From Salarchaeum japonicum_A (lineage in GTDB: Archaea; Halobacteriota; Halobacteria; Halobacteriales; Halobacteriaceae): 64,000 nucleotides of DNA. Position 1 is the first letter of the stretch. Every line of letters begins with the position of its first letter. Where the stretch lies: assembly GCF_049705945.1 (NCBI RefSeq), contig NZ_JBNAMV010000004.1:2099227-2163226 (forward strand), in the 5' to 3' direction. Below the pieces are notes generated by a model, which was not told the origin of the DNA, ran no database searches, and saw only the letters and a program-made list of their open reading frames with translations. Of this stretch, positions 8,417-18,000 are shown one piece after another. The position numbers were made by a program, and so were the translations under genes.

Positions 8417-8893
8417 CTAGCCGCCGATTTTCCTCGCACGCAGCGGGCTTCGCCCGTCGAGTTCGCACGCGAATCCCGGATGTTCGGCGAAGTGCCGCAC
8501 CATCATGTGACGCCGCGACCCCGTCAACCCCGCCTTCGAGAGGTCGTCAGCGTCGAACACGTCCGGGAGTCGGTCGAACAACCGCCTGGCTTCCCGGAAC
8601 GTCTCGAACACCGCGGAGTTCCCCGTGGAGTCCGCGTTCCGGCGTTCGACGACGTAACTACCGTCCTCGCGGTGGACGCACGCGGTGCGGAAGAAGGATT
8701 CGCGGCGCGTGAGGGCGTCCCCGACGCCGTCTTTCAGTTCCTCGGCGGCGTCTCGGGAGAGTTCGACCGTCTCGCCGCCGATCGTGACGACGACCGATTC
8801 GCCCTTGCCGTCGACTGCAATCTCATCACGCGTGGAGAACGCGACCAGGAGACTGAGTACTCCGTGCCATACTCGAAACACCGCCCTCCTCAC
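8417..8893 (-). CDS. Conserved haloarchaeal hypothetical protein
   Basis: This is a frame of up to 158 residues with a conserved-looking acidic core (about 25-158): a beta segment VVVTIGGETVELSRDAAEEL, a helix, FFRTACVHREDGSYVVERR and a C-terminal ELDGRSPLRARK. I know no function; it resembles haloarchaea-only DUF proteins. The start is uncertain: only GTG codons at 8893 and 8881 are available, and both lie inside the 3' end of the upstream LEA-type gene, giving an overlap of 56-68 nt. It is convergent with the AbrB-PhoU gene, 13 nt apart. Confidence 0.7.
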   Translation of the reverse strand: MRRAVFRVWHGVLSLLVAFSTRDEIAVDGKGESVVVTIGGETVELSRDAAEELKDGVGDALTRRESFFRTACVHREDGSYVVERRNADSTGNSAVFETFREARRLFDRLPDVFDADDLSKAGLTGSRRHMMVRHFAEHPGFACELDGRSPLRARKIGG

Positions 8894-10103
8894 TCATAAA
8901 CGTACTCCCCTGACTGACTGCGAGGATGCCGCCGTCGTCCGTCGTCGTCCCGCTAGTCGTCGTCTCACCGCCGGTCGTCGCTCCATCGCCCGTCGTGGTT
9001 CCGCCGTCCGTGGTCGTGTCGCCTGAAGTCGCCGTGCCGTCGCTCGTGTCGGTCGTGGTCGTCCCACTCGTGGTCGTGCTATCCCCGCGGTCCGATGTGG
9101 TCGTGGTGGTGTCGTTCGACGCGCCGTTCGACGAGTCGTTCTCGTCGCCGTCTTGGAAGATGTTCGTCTCGATGGTACGGTTGTACGTGAGGCCGCGCAG
9201 CGGAATCCGCATCTCGCCCGCCCCAGCTACCGGCGGGTCGATGACCGCGTAGAAGTCGATGGTGAGGTTCGTCACCTGGTCGTTCCGGAGGTGGGACACC
9301 CACCACTCGTCGAGGCGCTGGTTCCGGATGGCCGTCTGCGCGTTCACGACCTTGGACTCGTGCGGCGGAACGACGACGCCCCGGTCGAGTTCACCGCTCC
9401 CGACCGAGATGTCGTTCATCGTGATGTTGTACCCGATCTTGGAGACGCCGAGCGGGGTGTCCTTCGGGTTGTGCACGAGGAACTCCATATCGATGGGGGT
9501 CTCGGCGGACGACACGCCACCCCAGGAGGCGTTCGTGCGGTTCACGTAGAACAATGGGTCGTCCACGAGAACGCTCCCCGAGTCGACGGCACGCGTCTCG
9601 CTCGAATTGAACTGACTGATGATGTCCGTCGAAATGGTCTGTCCGCCCGTCTGATAGTTGAACGTCCGACCAAGCAGGCCCGAGTGCACGTCCGCGTTCA
9701 CCACGAGCGACGTGGATTCGCCGTTCCGAATGTGCGTCACCCACCAGTCCGGAATCCGATTGTTCTGGAGGTACGTCGTGAGATTGATGCTCGTATTCCC
9801 GGTGTCGATGTCGAACCCGGACTTCGACCCCGTGGCCATCGTCACGTCGTTCATCAGCACGCTGTAGTTCACGGTCGTGTCACCGAGTCGAACCCCGAGC
9901 GGGTTCGGGTTGTGAACGACGAGTTCGGTGTTCACGGCCGTCGTGTCGTCCGTGATTTCCCCGAAGTCGTTGTCCATCGAGGCGACGCTCGGCACGCCGA
10001 CGACGCCAGTGACCACCGCACCCCCCGCCACGACGCCCAGGCCGAGGACGACCGTGAGCGCGACGCGGATAGTGCTCCCGAACAACAGCGAACGAACGTC
10101 CAT
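8826..10103 (-). CDS. Membrane-anchored tandem LEA14/WHy-domain protein with Thr-rich tail
   Basis: This 425-residue protein has an N-terminal membrane anchor or uncleaved signal (about 10-35). Two LEA type 2/WHy domains follow (about 55-180 and 195-310), each with a VHNPxxxPLGV-type strand and a DxWWVxHxRN signature. A Thr/Ser/Asp/Gly-rich tail of about 80 residues comes next, then a short non-repetitive end. WHy domains are linked to desiccation and osmotic stress protection; here the protein is probably displayed outside the cell with an O-glycosylated stalk. ATG 10103 is preferred over the ATG 15 nt upstream because it directly precedes the hydrophobic segment. Its last 68 nt overlap the downstream gene. 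Confidence 0.8.
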   Translation of the reverse strand: MDVRSLLFGSTIRVALTVVLGLGVVAGGAVVTGVVGVPSVASMDNDFGEITDDTTAVNTELVVHNPNPLGVRLGDTTVNYSVLMNDVTMATGSKSGFDIDTGNTSINLTTYLQNNRIPDWWVTHIRNGESTSLVVNADVHSGLLGRTFNYQTGGQTISTDIISQFNSSETRAVDSGSVLVDDPLFYVNRTNASWGGVSSAETPIDMEFLVHNPKDTPLGVSKIGYNITMNDISVGSGELDRGVVVPPHESKVVNAQTAIRNQRLDEWWVSHLRNDQVTNLTIDFYAVIDPPVAGAGEMRIPLRGLTYNRTIETNIFQDGDENDSSNGASNDTTTTTSDRGDSTTTSGTTTTDTSDGTATSGDTTTDGGTTTGDGATTGGETTTSGTTTDDGGILAVSQGSTFMSEEGGVSSMARSTQSPGRVLHA

Positions 10104-10185
10104 ACGTCGTGAACGCACTCCCCGTGGTTAATCGTTGTCGGCCGCCATGGAAGTGATTAAGGCACTCGCGCCGGACGACTCGCGT

Positions 10186-10365
10186 ATGGCAACCGAAACC
10201 GAAACTGACGCGAGCCTCGGCGGAGGCGTGCTGCTCGGCGCGCTCAGCGTCGCCGGCGCGCTCGGGATGTACGTCGCGCAGAGTCAAGCGAACACCGCGT
10301 GGGCGTTCGCGGCCGCGGTCACCCTTGGCGTCCTCGCCGTCGGCGCGTTCCACGTCTACGACTGA
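10186..10365 (+). CDS. 59-residue two-span membrane protein
   Basis: The 59-residue product has a short acidic N-terminus (MATETETDASLGG) and two hydrophobic helices (about 14-32 and 37-56) ending in HVYD. It resembles small haloarchaeal membrane DUFs of unknown function. ATG 10186 is chosen over the ATG at 10135 because the sequence before it is not hydrophobic or acidic in the usual way. It is the first of a run of short genes on the plus strand (10186-10873), divergent from the LEA/WHy gene. Confidence 0.65.
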   Translation: MATETETDASLGGGVLLGALSVAGALGMYVAQSQANTAWAFAAAVTLGVLAVGAFHVYD

Positions 10366-10413
10366 CGCCGCGGGGGCGATGCGTTTTTGCGGGTACTCCC
10401 ACAACCACCGAGT

Positions 10414-10605
10414 ATGCCCACGACATCGAAGACGGACCGCGCCCTATCCTTCCTGTTCAGTCCGATTAGCTCGGACGACCCCTTCATGACGCTCGTCGGA
10501 CTGATGCTGCTCACGGCAATGGTGTTCCTCTTCCTCCCACTGCTCCCCGTGCTCGCCGCGCTCTGGATGCTCGATAAAGTCCTCGGCAGTCCGGACGCGG
10601 AGTGA
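10414..10605 (+). CDS. 63-residue small membrane protein
   Basis: The 63-residue product begins MPTTSKTDRALSFLFSPIS, has one long or two closely spaced hydrophobic helices (about 27-55, Leu/Phe/Pro-rich) and ends with an acidic tail. Function unknown; small proteins of this look recur in haloarchaea. A GTTTTTGCGGG stretch at 10383-10393 lies about 26 nt before the ATG and can serve as TATA element for this gene, or as terminator for the previous one. ATG 10414 is preferred to an upstream in-frame ATG at 10387. Confidence 0.65.
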   Translation: MPTTSKTDRALSFLFSPISSDDPFMTLVGLMLLTAMVFLFLPLLPVLAALWMLDKVLGSPDAE

Positions 10606-10648
10606 GCAGCAGAACCATTAAGCGCTCGAAACCCGTACTATCCCACTA

Positions 10649-10873
10649 ATGGCCGACTACACCGAGGAGGAGCGCGAAATCGTGGACTACCTCCGGGAGA
10701 GCGTGGCCACCGGCGAGCGGTACTTCCGCGCGAAAACCATCGCGGACGCCATCGGACTCACCGCGAAACAGGTGGGCGTGCGGCTGCCGCGGCTCGCGGA
10801 GAAGTCCGAGGACGTGGACATCGAGAAGTGGGGCCGCTCGCGCTCGACCACATGGAAGGTCGAACCGCAGTAA
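10649..10873 (+). CDS. Small winged-helix protein (DUF7123-like)
   Basis: A 74-residue acidic protein with a compact helix-turn-helix arrangement: helix EEEREIVDYLRESV, a YFRAKTIADAIGL pair and a recognition helix TAKQVGVRLPRLAEKS, followed by a beta wing (RSRSTTWKVEPQ). This is the pattern of single-domain haloarchaeal wHTH proteins, probably DNA-binding. Target genes are unknown. It is followed 37 nt downstream by an SRPBCC gene; the TTTTT at 10882-10886 after its stop may be a terminator. Confidence 0.75.
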   Translation: MADYTEEEREIVDYLRESVATGERYFRAKTIADAIGLTAKQVGVRLPRLAEKSEDVDIEKWGRSRSTTWKVEPQ

Positions 10874-10881
10874 TCGGCGGG

Positions 10882-10889
10882 TTTTTCTC
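10882..10889 (+). terminator. Poly-T terminator candidate
   Basis: GTTTTTCT follows the stop of the small winged-helix gene within 15 nt. Haloarchaeal transcripts commonly end at such T-runs without a strong hairpin. It may alternatively act as TATA element of the SRPBCC gene, whose ATG is at 10911. Confidence 0.35.
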
Positions 10890-10910
10890 TCAACCCCTCC
10901 ACGTGAGGGT

Positions 10911-11315
10911 ATGACCGTACGTGTCGAGCGGACGTTCGACCTCGACGCGCCGCCAGAGGACGTGTGGGCGTTCATCGCCGACCCGGCACGCCGCGCGAGC
11001 GCCATCAGCGTCGTCGACTCCTTCGACCAGGACGGCGACGTGACCACGTGGCACGTCCGCGTACCCGTCGTGAACCGCACGATTCCCGTCGAAACCCGTG
11101 ACGTGGAACGCGAGGACGGCGAGTACGTGAAGTTCGTCGGGAAGTCCAAGGTCCTCCGCGTCACCGGCGAGCACCGCATCGAACCCCTAGAGAGTGGGGG
11201 GACTCGACTCCACAACGAGTTCGTCGTTGACGGCCGCCTGCCGGGCGTCGAACGGTTCTTTAAGCGCAACCTCGACAAGGAACTGGACAGCCTCCGGGAC
11301 CGACTGGACGAATGA
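10911..11315 (+). CDS. SRPBCC (START-like) family protein
   Basis: A 134-residue protein with the helix-grip fold typical of the CoxG/polyketide-cyclase-like branch. It opens with strand RVERTFDLDAPPEDVWAFIADP, continues with several beta strands and ends with a long C-terminal helix (FFKRNLDKELDSLRDRL). The fold binds a hydrophobic ligand, which cannot be predicted here. Its TGA overlaps the ATG of the nitrilase-family gene (ATGA at 11312-11315), so the two are translationally coupled and may act on the same substrate; that is inference. Confidence 0.85.
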   Translation: MTVRVERTFDLDAPPEDVWAFIADPARRASAISVVDSFDQDGDVTTWHVRVPVVNRTIPVETRDVEREDGEYVKFVGKSKVLRVTGEHRIEPLESGGTRLHNEFVVDGRLPGVERFFKRNLDKELDSLRDRLDE

Positions 11316-12109
11316 AACTCGCACTCGCCCAACTCGACATCGAGGCGGCGGCCGTGGACGCGAACACCCAGCGAGCCGTCGACGCCATCGAAACGGCCGC
11401 GAGCGAGGGCGCGGACCTCGTCGCTCTCCCCGAGATATTCAACGTCGGCTACTTCGCGTTCGACGCCTACGGACGAGCGGCCGAACCCCTCGACGGCCCG
11501 ACCCTCACCCGGCTTCGGGACGCCGCGCGCGAGAACGACGTGGCCGTGCTCGCCGGCAGCATCGTCGAAGACCTCGCCACGAGCGACGGCGGCCCCGCAG
11601 ACGACGGCCTCGCGAACACCAGCGTCCTCTTCGACTCGTCCGGGGAGCGATTGCTCGCGTACCGCAAACGCCACCTGTTCGGCTACGAATCCGCCGAAGC
11701 CCGCTTGCTCGTTCCCGGTGAGACCGTGCCGACCGCCGACCTCGGCGGATTCACGGTCGGCGTGACGACGTGCTACGACCTCCGCTTCCCCGAGCTCTAC
11801 CGCGCCCTCGCGGACGACGGCGTCGACCTCGTGCTCGTTCCGAGCGCGTGGCCCTACCCGCGCGTCGAACACTGGAAGACGCTCCCCCGGGCGCGCGCCA
11901 TCGAGAACCTCGCGTACGTCGCCACCATCAACGGCAGCGGCAGTTTCGACGACGCCTCGCTCCTCGGGCGCTCCACCGTCTACGACCCCTGGGGTACCCC
12001 GATAGCAACCACGGACGACGACCCCGGCATCGTCACCGCCGAGGTTTCGCTCGACCGCGTCGAGGAAACCCGAGCGGACTTCCCGGCCCTGCGCGACCGC
12101 CGCCGGTAA
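11312..12109 (+). CDS. Carbon-nitrogen hydrolase (nitrilase superfamily)
   Basis: A 265-residue amidase of the nitrilase superfamily, hydrolysing a C-N bond in a small amide such as an omega-amide or carbamoyl compound. The Glu-Lys-Cys catalytic triad is intact: Glu41 (LPEIF), Lys119 (YRKRHLF) and Cys154 (TTCYDLRFPE). Length is typical of single-domain members. It starts inside the stop codon of the SRPBCC gene. The FPE after the nucleophile is typical of the Nit1/Nit2-type and related branches, but the substrate is unassigned. Confidence 0.9.
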   Translation: MKLALAQLDIEAAAVDANTQRAVDAIETAASEGADLVALPEIFNVGYFAFDAYGRAAEPLDGPTLTRLRDAARENDVAVLAGSIVEDLATSDGGPADDGLANTSVLFDSSGERLLAYRKRHLFGYESAEARLLVPGETVPTADLGGFTVGVTTCYDLRFPELYRALADDGVDLVLVPSAWPYPRVEHWKTLPRARAIENLAYVATINGSGSFDDASLLGRSTVYDPWGTPIATTDDDPGIVTAEVSLDRVEETRADFPALRDRRR

Positions 12110-12263
12110 ACAACCTTATACGGGAGGACGACCAATCACCGCGTGCCGACGCACAGGCGCTTTTCTCGCCGACGTGTCGGCACAAATTGGCGTCCACGTC
12201 CGCCACACCGCGTCCACCCCTCTCCCGGCGTCCACCCGCCGGGACCCCACCTCCTCCCGCCAC

Positions 12264-12563
12264 TTACACAACCTCGTAGTGCGCCACTTCGTCCTCCCAC
12301 CGCGACAGCAACGCCCGTGCCTCCGCGGGAACGTGCGCCGACTCGTACTCCTCGCCCGCGAACGCTTCGACAGCATCGTAGTCCGTGAACCGAAGCACCG
12401 TCACGAACTCCACCTCGCCATCGAGTTCGCGCCGGAATACCTCGCCGCCGACACAACCCTCAATCTTCGATTCGGCGTCCGAAATCACGTTCTCCGTCAC
12501 GAACGCCTCGTACTCGTCCGCATCCGACGGCTCCGTGTACCCGTACCAGACACGCGCAATCAT
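12264..12563 (-). CDS. Antibiotic biosynthesis monooxygenase (ABM) domain protein
   Basis: A 99-residue dimeric alpha/beta-barrel type protein: MIARVWYGYTEPSDADEYEAF, a central VEFVTVLRFTDYDAVEAFAGEEYE and a C-terminal VAHYEVV. The pattern fits small ABM-fold proteins, which include quinol monooxygenases, haem oxygenases and many with no catalytic role. ATG 12563 is chosen because the fold starts right there; the longer upstream frame overlaps the neighbouring ALDH gene. It lies downstream of the aldehyde dehydrogenase gene on the same strand, 90 nt away. Confidence 0.75.
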   Translation of the reverse strand: MIARVWYGYTEPSDADEYEAFVTENVISDAESKIEGCVGGEVFRRELDGEVEFVTVLRFTDYDAVEAFAGEEYESAHVPAEARALLSRWEDEVAHYEVV

Positions 12564-12600
12564 ACCCACGCCTCCGTACTCGGGGCTTGTCGAACCACCG

Positions 12601-12610
12601 AAAGAAAAAC
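12601..12610 (-). terminator. Poly-T run after the ALDH gene
   Basis: Read on the minus strand the sequence is GTTTTTCTTT, about 45 nt past the aldehyde dehydrogenase stop and about 40 nt before the ABM start. It may end the ALDH transcript or be the TATA region of the ABM gene; its distance suits both. Confidence 0.35.
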
Positions 12611-12652
12611 CGTGTCGCGAAACCGGCGCGGACCGATACCGGCGCGGACCGA

Positions 12653-14170
<1,518 letters not shown>

Positions 14171-14218
14171 CTCGGCAAAAACTGCGCAGTCGGAGAGTAA
14201 AAAGATAGGGACTTCGCG

Positions 14219-15016
14219 CTACCCGGCGGCGGCCTCGATCTCTCCCTTCAGCGCGCCGGCGTCGAAGTCGTGGTCGGGGCGGATGTTCACGAAGTCGAGG
14301 AACTCCCAGGCGTCGAGGAGGTCCGTGGCGTCGTAGTGTTCGCGCGCGCCGTCGACGGCGACGGACGCGCCGACGAGCGGTTCGAGCACGGCGAGCGCGC
14401 ACGCGAGGTCGTAGGCGCGCGCCGCGGCCTCGCGGCCCTCGCGAACGTTCGTCGCGTCGATGAAGTAGAGGTCGCCGTCGGAGACGAGGACGTTCTCCCC
14501 GCGGAGGTCGCCGTGCGCGACGCCGTGGTCGTGCATCCTGCGCAGACCCGCGAACAGGTCGGGCGCGTACGCGGCGATGTCCGCCTCCGGGAGGTCGTCG
14601 AGCGGCGTGAATTCGGGGAGGTATTCGAGGACGAGCACGCCGAACCCGTCGAACTCGAACACGTCCACGGGCTCCGGGACGTTCAATCCGGATTCACGCA
14701 TGCGTTCGGTGGCGTCGTACTCGTAGGCTGCCATCGCGTACGCGTCCTCGAACTGCTCGAAGAACCCCTCGGTGCCCGAGGAGAATACGCCGAGGTTCCG
14801 CATCCCCGTGAAGAGCGCGTGCACGGTCGCGTTCTGCGGCGTCACCACTTTCACGAAGTACTCGTCGTTCACCACGAACGGCGTCGAAAACCAGTTCTCC
14901 GCGTCGAGGAACTCCACGCGGACTGGCGACTCGTCGTAGCGCTCGCCGAGCTCGTGGGCGAGGGCTTCCAGTCGGTCCCAGGGGACTGTTCCGCGGACGA
15001 ACCGCCGCACGCTCAT
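14219..15016 (-). CDS. RIO1/Bud32-like small-molecule or protein kinase
   Basis: A 265-residue kinase-fold protein without the N-terminal winged helix of true RIO kinases. It has a strand-embedded Lys56 (YFVKVV), a helix with Glu99 or Glu104, the catalytic loop VAHGDLRGENV (Asp170, Asn175) and a short metal loop FIDAT (Asp187) in place of DFG, as in RIO/Bud32 and APH-type kinases. The C-terminal lobe is reduced. The substrate is unknown. ATG 15016 is chosen because upstream frame sequence is antisense to the acyl-CoA dehydrogenase gene. Confidence 0.75.
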   Translation of the reverse strand: MSVRRFVRGTVPWDRLEALAHELGERYDESPVRVEFLDAENWFSTPFVVNDEYFVKVVTPQNATVHALFTGMRNLGVFSSGTEGFFEQFEDAYAMAAYEYDATERMRESGLNVPEPVDVFEFDGFGVLVLEYLPEFTPLDDLPEADIAAYAPDLFAGLRRMHDHGVAHGDLRGENVLVSDGDLYFIDATNVREGREAAARAYDLACALAVLEPLVGASVAVDGAREHYDATDLLDAWEFLDFVNIRPDHDFDAGALKGEIEAAAG

Positions 15017-15103
15017 ATCCGTATCTGGCCCGCGCGCCCCATAGGTTTCCCGCCTCGTGCGGTCGTCCGGTGTGTTTATACTCCTGCTGGCAAATTTTGA
15101 CGC

Positions 15104-16246
15104 ATGGATTTCAGCGTCCCCGACGAACACCGGATGATTCGGGACACCGTCCGCGAGTTCTGCGAGGAGGAAATCGAACCCATCGCGCAGGACATCGAGG
15201 ACGACCACCGATTCCCCGACGAGATTTTCGACGCGCTCGCCGACCTCGACATGCTCGGCGTCCCCGTCTCCGAGGAGTACGGCGGCCTGGGCGCGGACTA
15301 CCTGACGTACGCGCTCGTCGCCGAGGAACTCGGGCGCGTCTCCGGCTCCATCGGCCTCTCCTACGTCGCGCACATCAGCCTCGCCTCGAAACCCATCGAA
15401 CTGTTCGGCACCGACGAACAGAAGGAGCGCTGGCTCCGCCCGCTCGCCGAAGGCGACTACCTCGGGTCGTGGGCGCTCACCGAACCCGGGAGCGGGAGCG
15501 ACGCGAGCGACATGGACACCACCGCCGAACGCGACGGCGACGGCTACCGAATCAACGGCACGAAGCAGTTCATCACGAACGCCTCGGTCGCCGGGTCGGT
15601 GCTCGTGAAAGCCGTCACGGACACCGACGCGGGCTACGACGGCATCTCGACGTTCATCGTCGACCCCGACGAGGACGACGGCTTCGAGGTCACGACCGAG
15701 TGGGAGAAGATGGGGCTCAACGCCTCTCCGACCTGCGAAATCGCGTTCGACGACGTCTACGTCCCCGGGGACCGCCTGCTCGGGGCTGAGGGCGAGGGCT
15801 GGAAGCAGACGATGAAGACGCTCGACGGCGGCCGCATCTCCATCGCCGCGCTCTCCACCGGCCTCGCCGAGGGCGCGTATCAGGCCGCACACTCCTACGC
15901 CACCGAGCGCGAGCAGTTCGGCAAACCCATCGCGAAGTTCGACGCCATCCGCGACAAAATCGTGAACATGTACCGCCGCACCGAACGCGCCCGCCTCCTC
16001 ACCCACAAGGCCGCCACCGAGTACGATAAGGGCAACAGCGTGAGCACGGAGTCCGCGCTCGCGAAACTCGACGCCTCCGAGGCCGCGCGGAAGAACGCCG
16101 AGGACGCCGTCCAGACCCTCGGCGGCTACGGCTACACCACCGACTTCGCCCCCCAGCGGTTCTACCGCGACGCCAAACTCATGGAAATCGGCGAAGGGAC
16201 GAGCGAAATCCAGCACATGGTGCTGGGCCGACAACTCGGCCTGTAA
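15104..16246 (+). CDS. Acyl-CoA dehydrogenase
   Basis: A 380-residue FAD-dependent acyl-CoA dehydrogenase introducing the alpha-beta double bond in fatty- or branched-chain acyl-CoA. Family signatures include MLGVPVSEEYGGLGADYL, ALTEPGSGSDASDM and the C-terminal QTLGGYGYTTDFAPQRFYRDAK. Length is standard. A TGTTTATACTCC element at 15072-15083 lies about 27 nt before the ATG and is a good TATA box. Other beta-oxidation-type genes (enoyl-CoA hydratase at 23884, MaoC at 22762) are nearby but not in one operon. Confidence 0.93.
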   Translation: MDFSVPDEHRMIRDTVREFCEEEIEPIAQDIEDDHRFPDEIFDALADLDMLGVPVSEEYGGLGADYLTYALVAEELGRVSGSIGLSYVAHISLASKPIELFGTDEQKERWLRPLAEGDYLGSWALTEPGSGSDASDMDTTAERDGDGYRINGTKQFITNASVAGSVLVKAVTDTDAGYDGISTFIVDPDEDDGFEVTTEWEKMGLNASPTCEIAFDDVYVPGDRLLGAEGEGWKQTMKTLDGGRISIAALSTGLAEGAYQAAHSYATEREQFGKPIAKFDAIRDKIVNMYRRTERARLLTHKAATEYDKGNSVSTESALAKLDASEAARKNAEDAVQTLGGYGYTTDFAPQRFYRDAKLMEIGEGTSEIQHMVLGRQLGL

Positions 16247-16283
16247 GCCGACGAAGAGAGATGGAGAAACCGCCGAACGCCGC

Positions 16284-17903
16284 CTAGAAGCCGACCGCCT
16301 GGCCGTCTTTTCGCGGGTCGGACCCGCCGACGAGCGTGCCGTCGTCGTCGCGCCAGATGAGTTGGCCGCCGCCCCAGTGGCCGCCGTCGTCGAAGAACGC
16401 GTCCTCCTCTATGATGCGGTGGCCGCGGCCTTCGAGGTTCGTCACCACGGATTCGGGGATGCGGTTGGTTTCGAGCGCGACCTGATTGTCTTCCAGCCAG
16501 CGGAACCGCGGCGCGTCCAGCGCCGCCTGCGGGTTCAGGCCGGCGCGGAGGTTCGCGACGACTTGGAGGTGGCCCTGTGGCTGCATCGACCCGCCCATCA
16601 CGCCCCAGGAGGCGCGGAACTCGCCGCCCTCGCGGAGCATCGCGGGGATGATGGTGTGGAACGGGCGCTTTCCGGGTTCGAGGCAGTTCGCGTGGTCGGG
16701 GTCGAGGCTGAACGAGTGCCCGCGGTTCTGGAGCGCGAACCCGCCCGTGGTGAGCGCGCTCCCGAAGTTCATGTAGATGGAGTTGATGAAGGAGACGGCG
16801 TTCCCGTCGCCGTCGACGACGGTGAGGTAGACAGTGTCCGCGTGGTCGCCCGCCTTCGCCTCGCGGACGCTCGCGCGGTGGCCGATGTCGGCGGCGCGCT
16901 CCGCCGCGTACGCTTCCGAGAGCATCGTTTCTAGAGGTATGTCGTACGCGTCGGGGTCGGTGATGTACTCGTAGCCGTCCGCGAACGCGACCTTGACTGC
17001 CTCGATGAGGTGATGGAGGCGGTCGGGGTTCGTCGGGTCGCTGGGAAGGTCGAACTCGCTCGCGACGTTGAGCGCTTCGAGCGCGACCGTTCCCTGGCCG
17101 TTCGGCGGATGTTCGAGCACTTCGAGGCCGCGGTACTCGGTGCTGATTGGGTCGGTCCACTCGGGGCGATACGAGTCGAGGTCGGAGAGCGCGAGTTCGC
17201 CGCCGTGCTCGCGCACGGTCTCGACCACTTGCTCGCCGAGACTGCCGCCGTAGAACGCGCCGATGCCGGCGTTCTGGATGCGTTCGAGGGTGTCCGCGAA
17301 GTCGGGGTTACGGAGGGTGTCGCCGGCCTCGTAGGGGTCGCCGTTCTCGTCGAGGAAGGTGTCGGCCGTCTCGTCGTACTCCCGGATTCGCGGCGCGGCG
17401 TGCGCGAACTGGCGGGCGACGAACTCGCTCACGGGCACGCCGTCGCGGGCGTACTCGACGGCGGGTTCGAGGAGTGCATCGAGGTCGCGGGTGCCGTAGC
17501 GGTCCGCGAGGGCGTCCCAGCCGGCAAGCGCGCCCGGAACGGTGACGGCGAGACCGCCGTCCTCGGGCATCGCGGGGTCACCGTTTTCGTCCGTGGCGTC
17601 GGTGCGCTCGCGGTACGTGTCGAGGTTCGCGCTGGCGGGTGCGGGCCCGCTCGCGTTCAGCGCCTCGTACTCGTCGTCGAACTGCGTGAGCGCGAACGCG
17701 TCCCCGCCGATACCCGTCATGTTCGGTTCGACGACGTTCAGCACCGCCGCGGTGGCGACCGCCGCGTCCGCCGCGTTCCCGCCGTCCTGAAGCACGGCCA
17801 GTCCGGCCTGCGCGGCGACGGGATGGCTGGTCGCCACCATCCCGTTTCGCGCGTGCACGGCCGACCGCCGCGACTCGAACGCCCAAGGGTACTCGAAGTC
17901 CAT
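16284..17903 (-). CDS. Gamma-glutamyltransferase family hydrolase
   Basis: A 539-residue Ntn-hydrolase of the gamma-glutamyltranspeptidase family, made as a proenzyme that self-cleaves before the nucleophile Thr357 in HADTVYLTVVDGDGNAV. The large-subunit part has AAQAGLAVLQDGGNAADAA and MTGIGGDAFAL; the small subunit has GGSMQPQGHLQ. No signal peptide is visible after ATG 17903, suggesting a cytoplasmic enzyme. In haloarchaea such proteins are thought to handle gamma-glutamyl compounds (for example gamma-glutamylcysteine) or acylases; the substrate is not certain. Convergent with the acyl-CoA dehydrogenase gene. Confidence 0.9.
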   Translation of the reverse strand: MDFEYPWAFESRRSAVHARNGMVATSHPVAAQAGLAVLQDGGNAADAAVATAAVLNVVEPNMTGIGGDAFALTQFDDEYEALNASGPAPASANLDTYRERTDATDENGDPAMPEDGGLAVTVPGALAGWDALADRYGTRDLDALLEPAVEYARDGVPVSEFVARQFAHAAPRIREYDETADTFLDENGDPYEAGDTLRNPDFADTLERIQNAGIGAFYGGSLGEQVVETVREHGGELALSDLDSYRPEWTDPISTEYRGLEVLEHPPNGQGTVALEALNVASEFDLPSDPTNPDRLHHLIEAVKVAFADGYEYITDPDAYDIPLETMLSEAYAAERAADIGHRASVREAKAGDHADTVYLTVVDGDGNAVSFINSIYMNFGSALTTGGFALQNRGHSFSLDPDHANCLEPGKRPFHTIIPAMLREGGEFRASWGVMGGSMQPQGHLQVVANLRAGLNPQAALDAPRFRWLEDNQVALETNRIPESVVTNLEGRGHRIIEEDAFFDDGGHWGGGQLIWRDDDGTLVGGSDPRKDGQAVGF

Positions 17904-18000
17904 ACCGGATTCTCGACGCTCGCCCTCAAAAGTCCACGCGCGACGGACGCGCTTGCCGGGACGCACAAGGGTTCTTCACGACGGCGTGAGACGGTCGCGT

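Noticed and set aside
12110..12263. A small gene on the plus strand between the amidase and the ABM gene.
   Set aside because: Available frames are Pro/Arg-rich and start in non-conserved sequence; the segment only shows a short GCCGAC/GTCGGC inverted repeat and no protein-like composition.
15017..16234. A long open frame on the minus strand continuing upstream of the RIO-like kinase for more than 400 codons.
   Set aside because: It is the exact antisense of the acyl-CoA dehydrogenase gene. Its translation is Val/Gly/Arg-rich without domain features, as expected for antisense frames in GC-rich haloarchaeal DNA.
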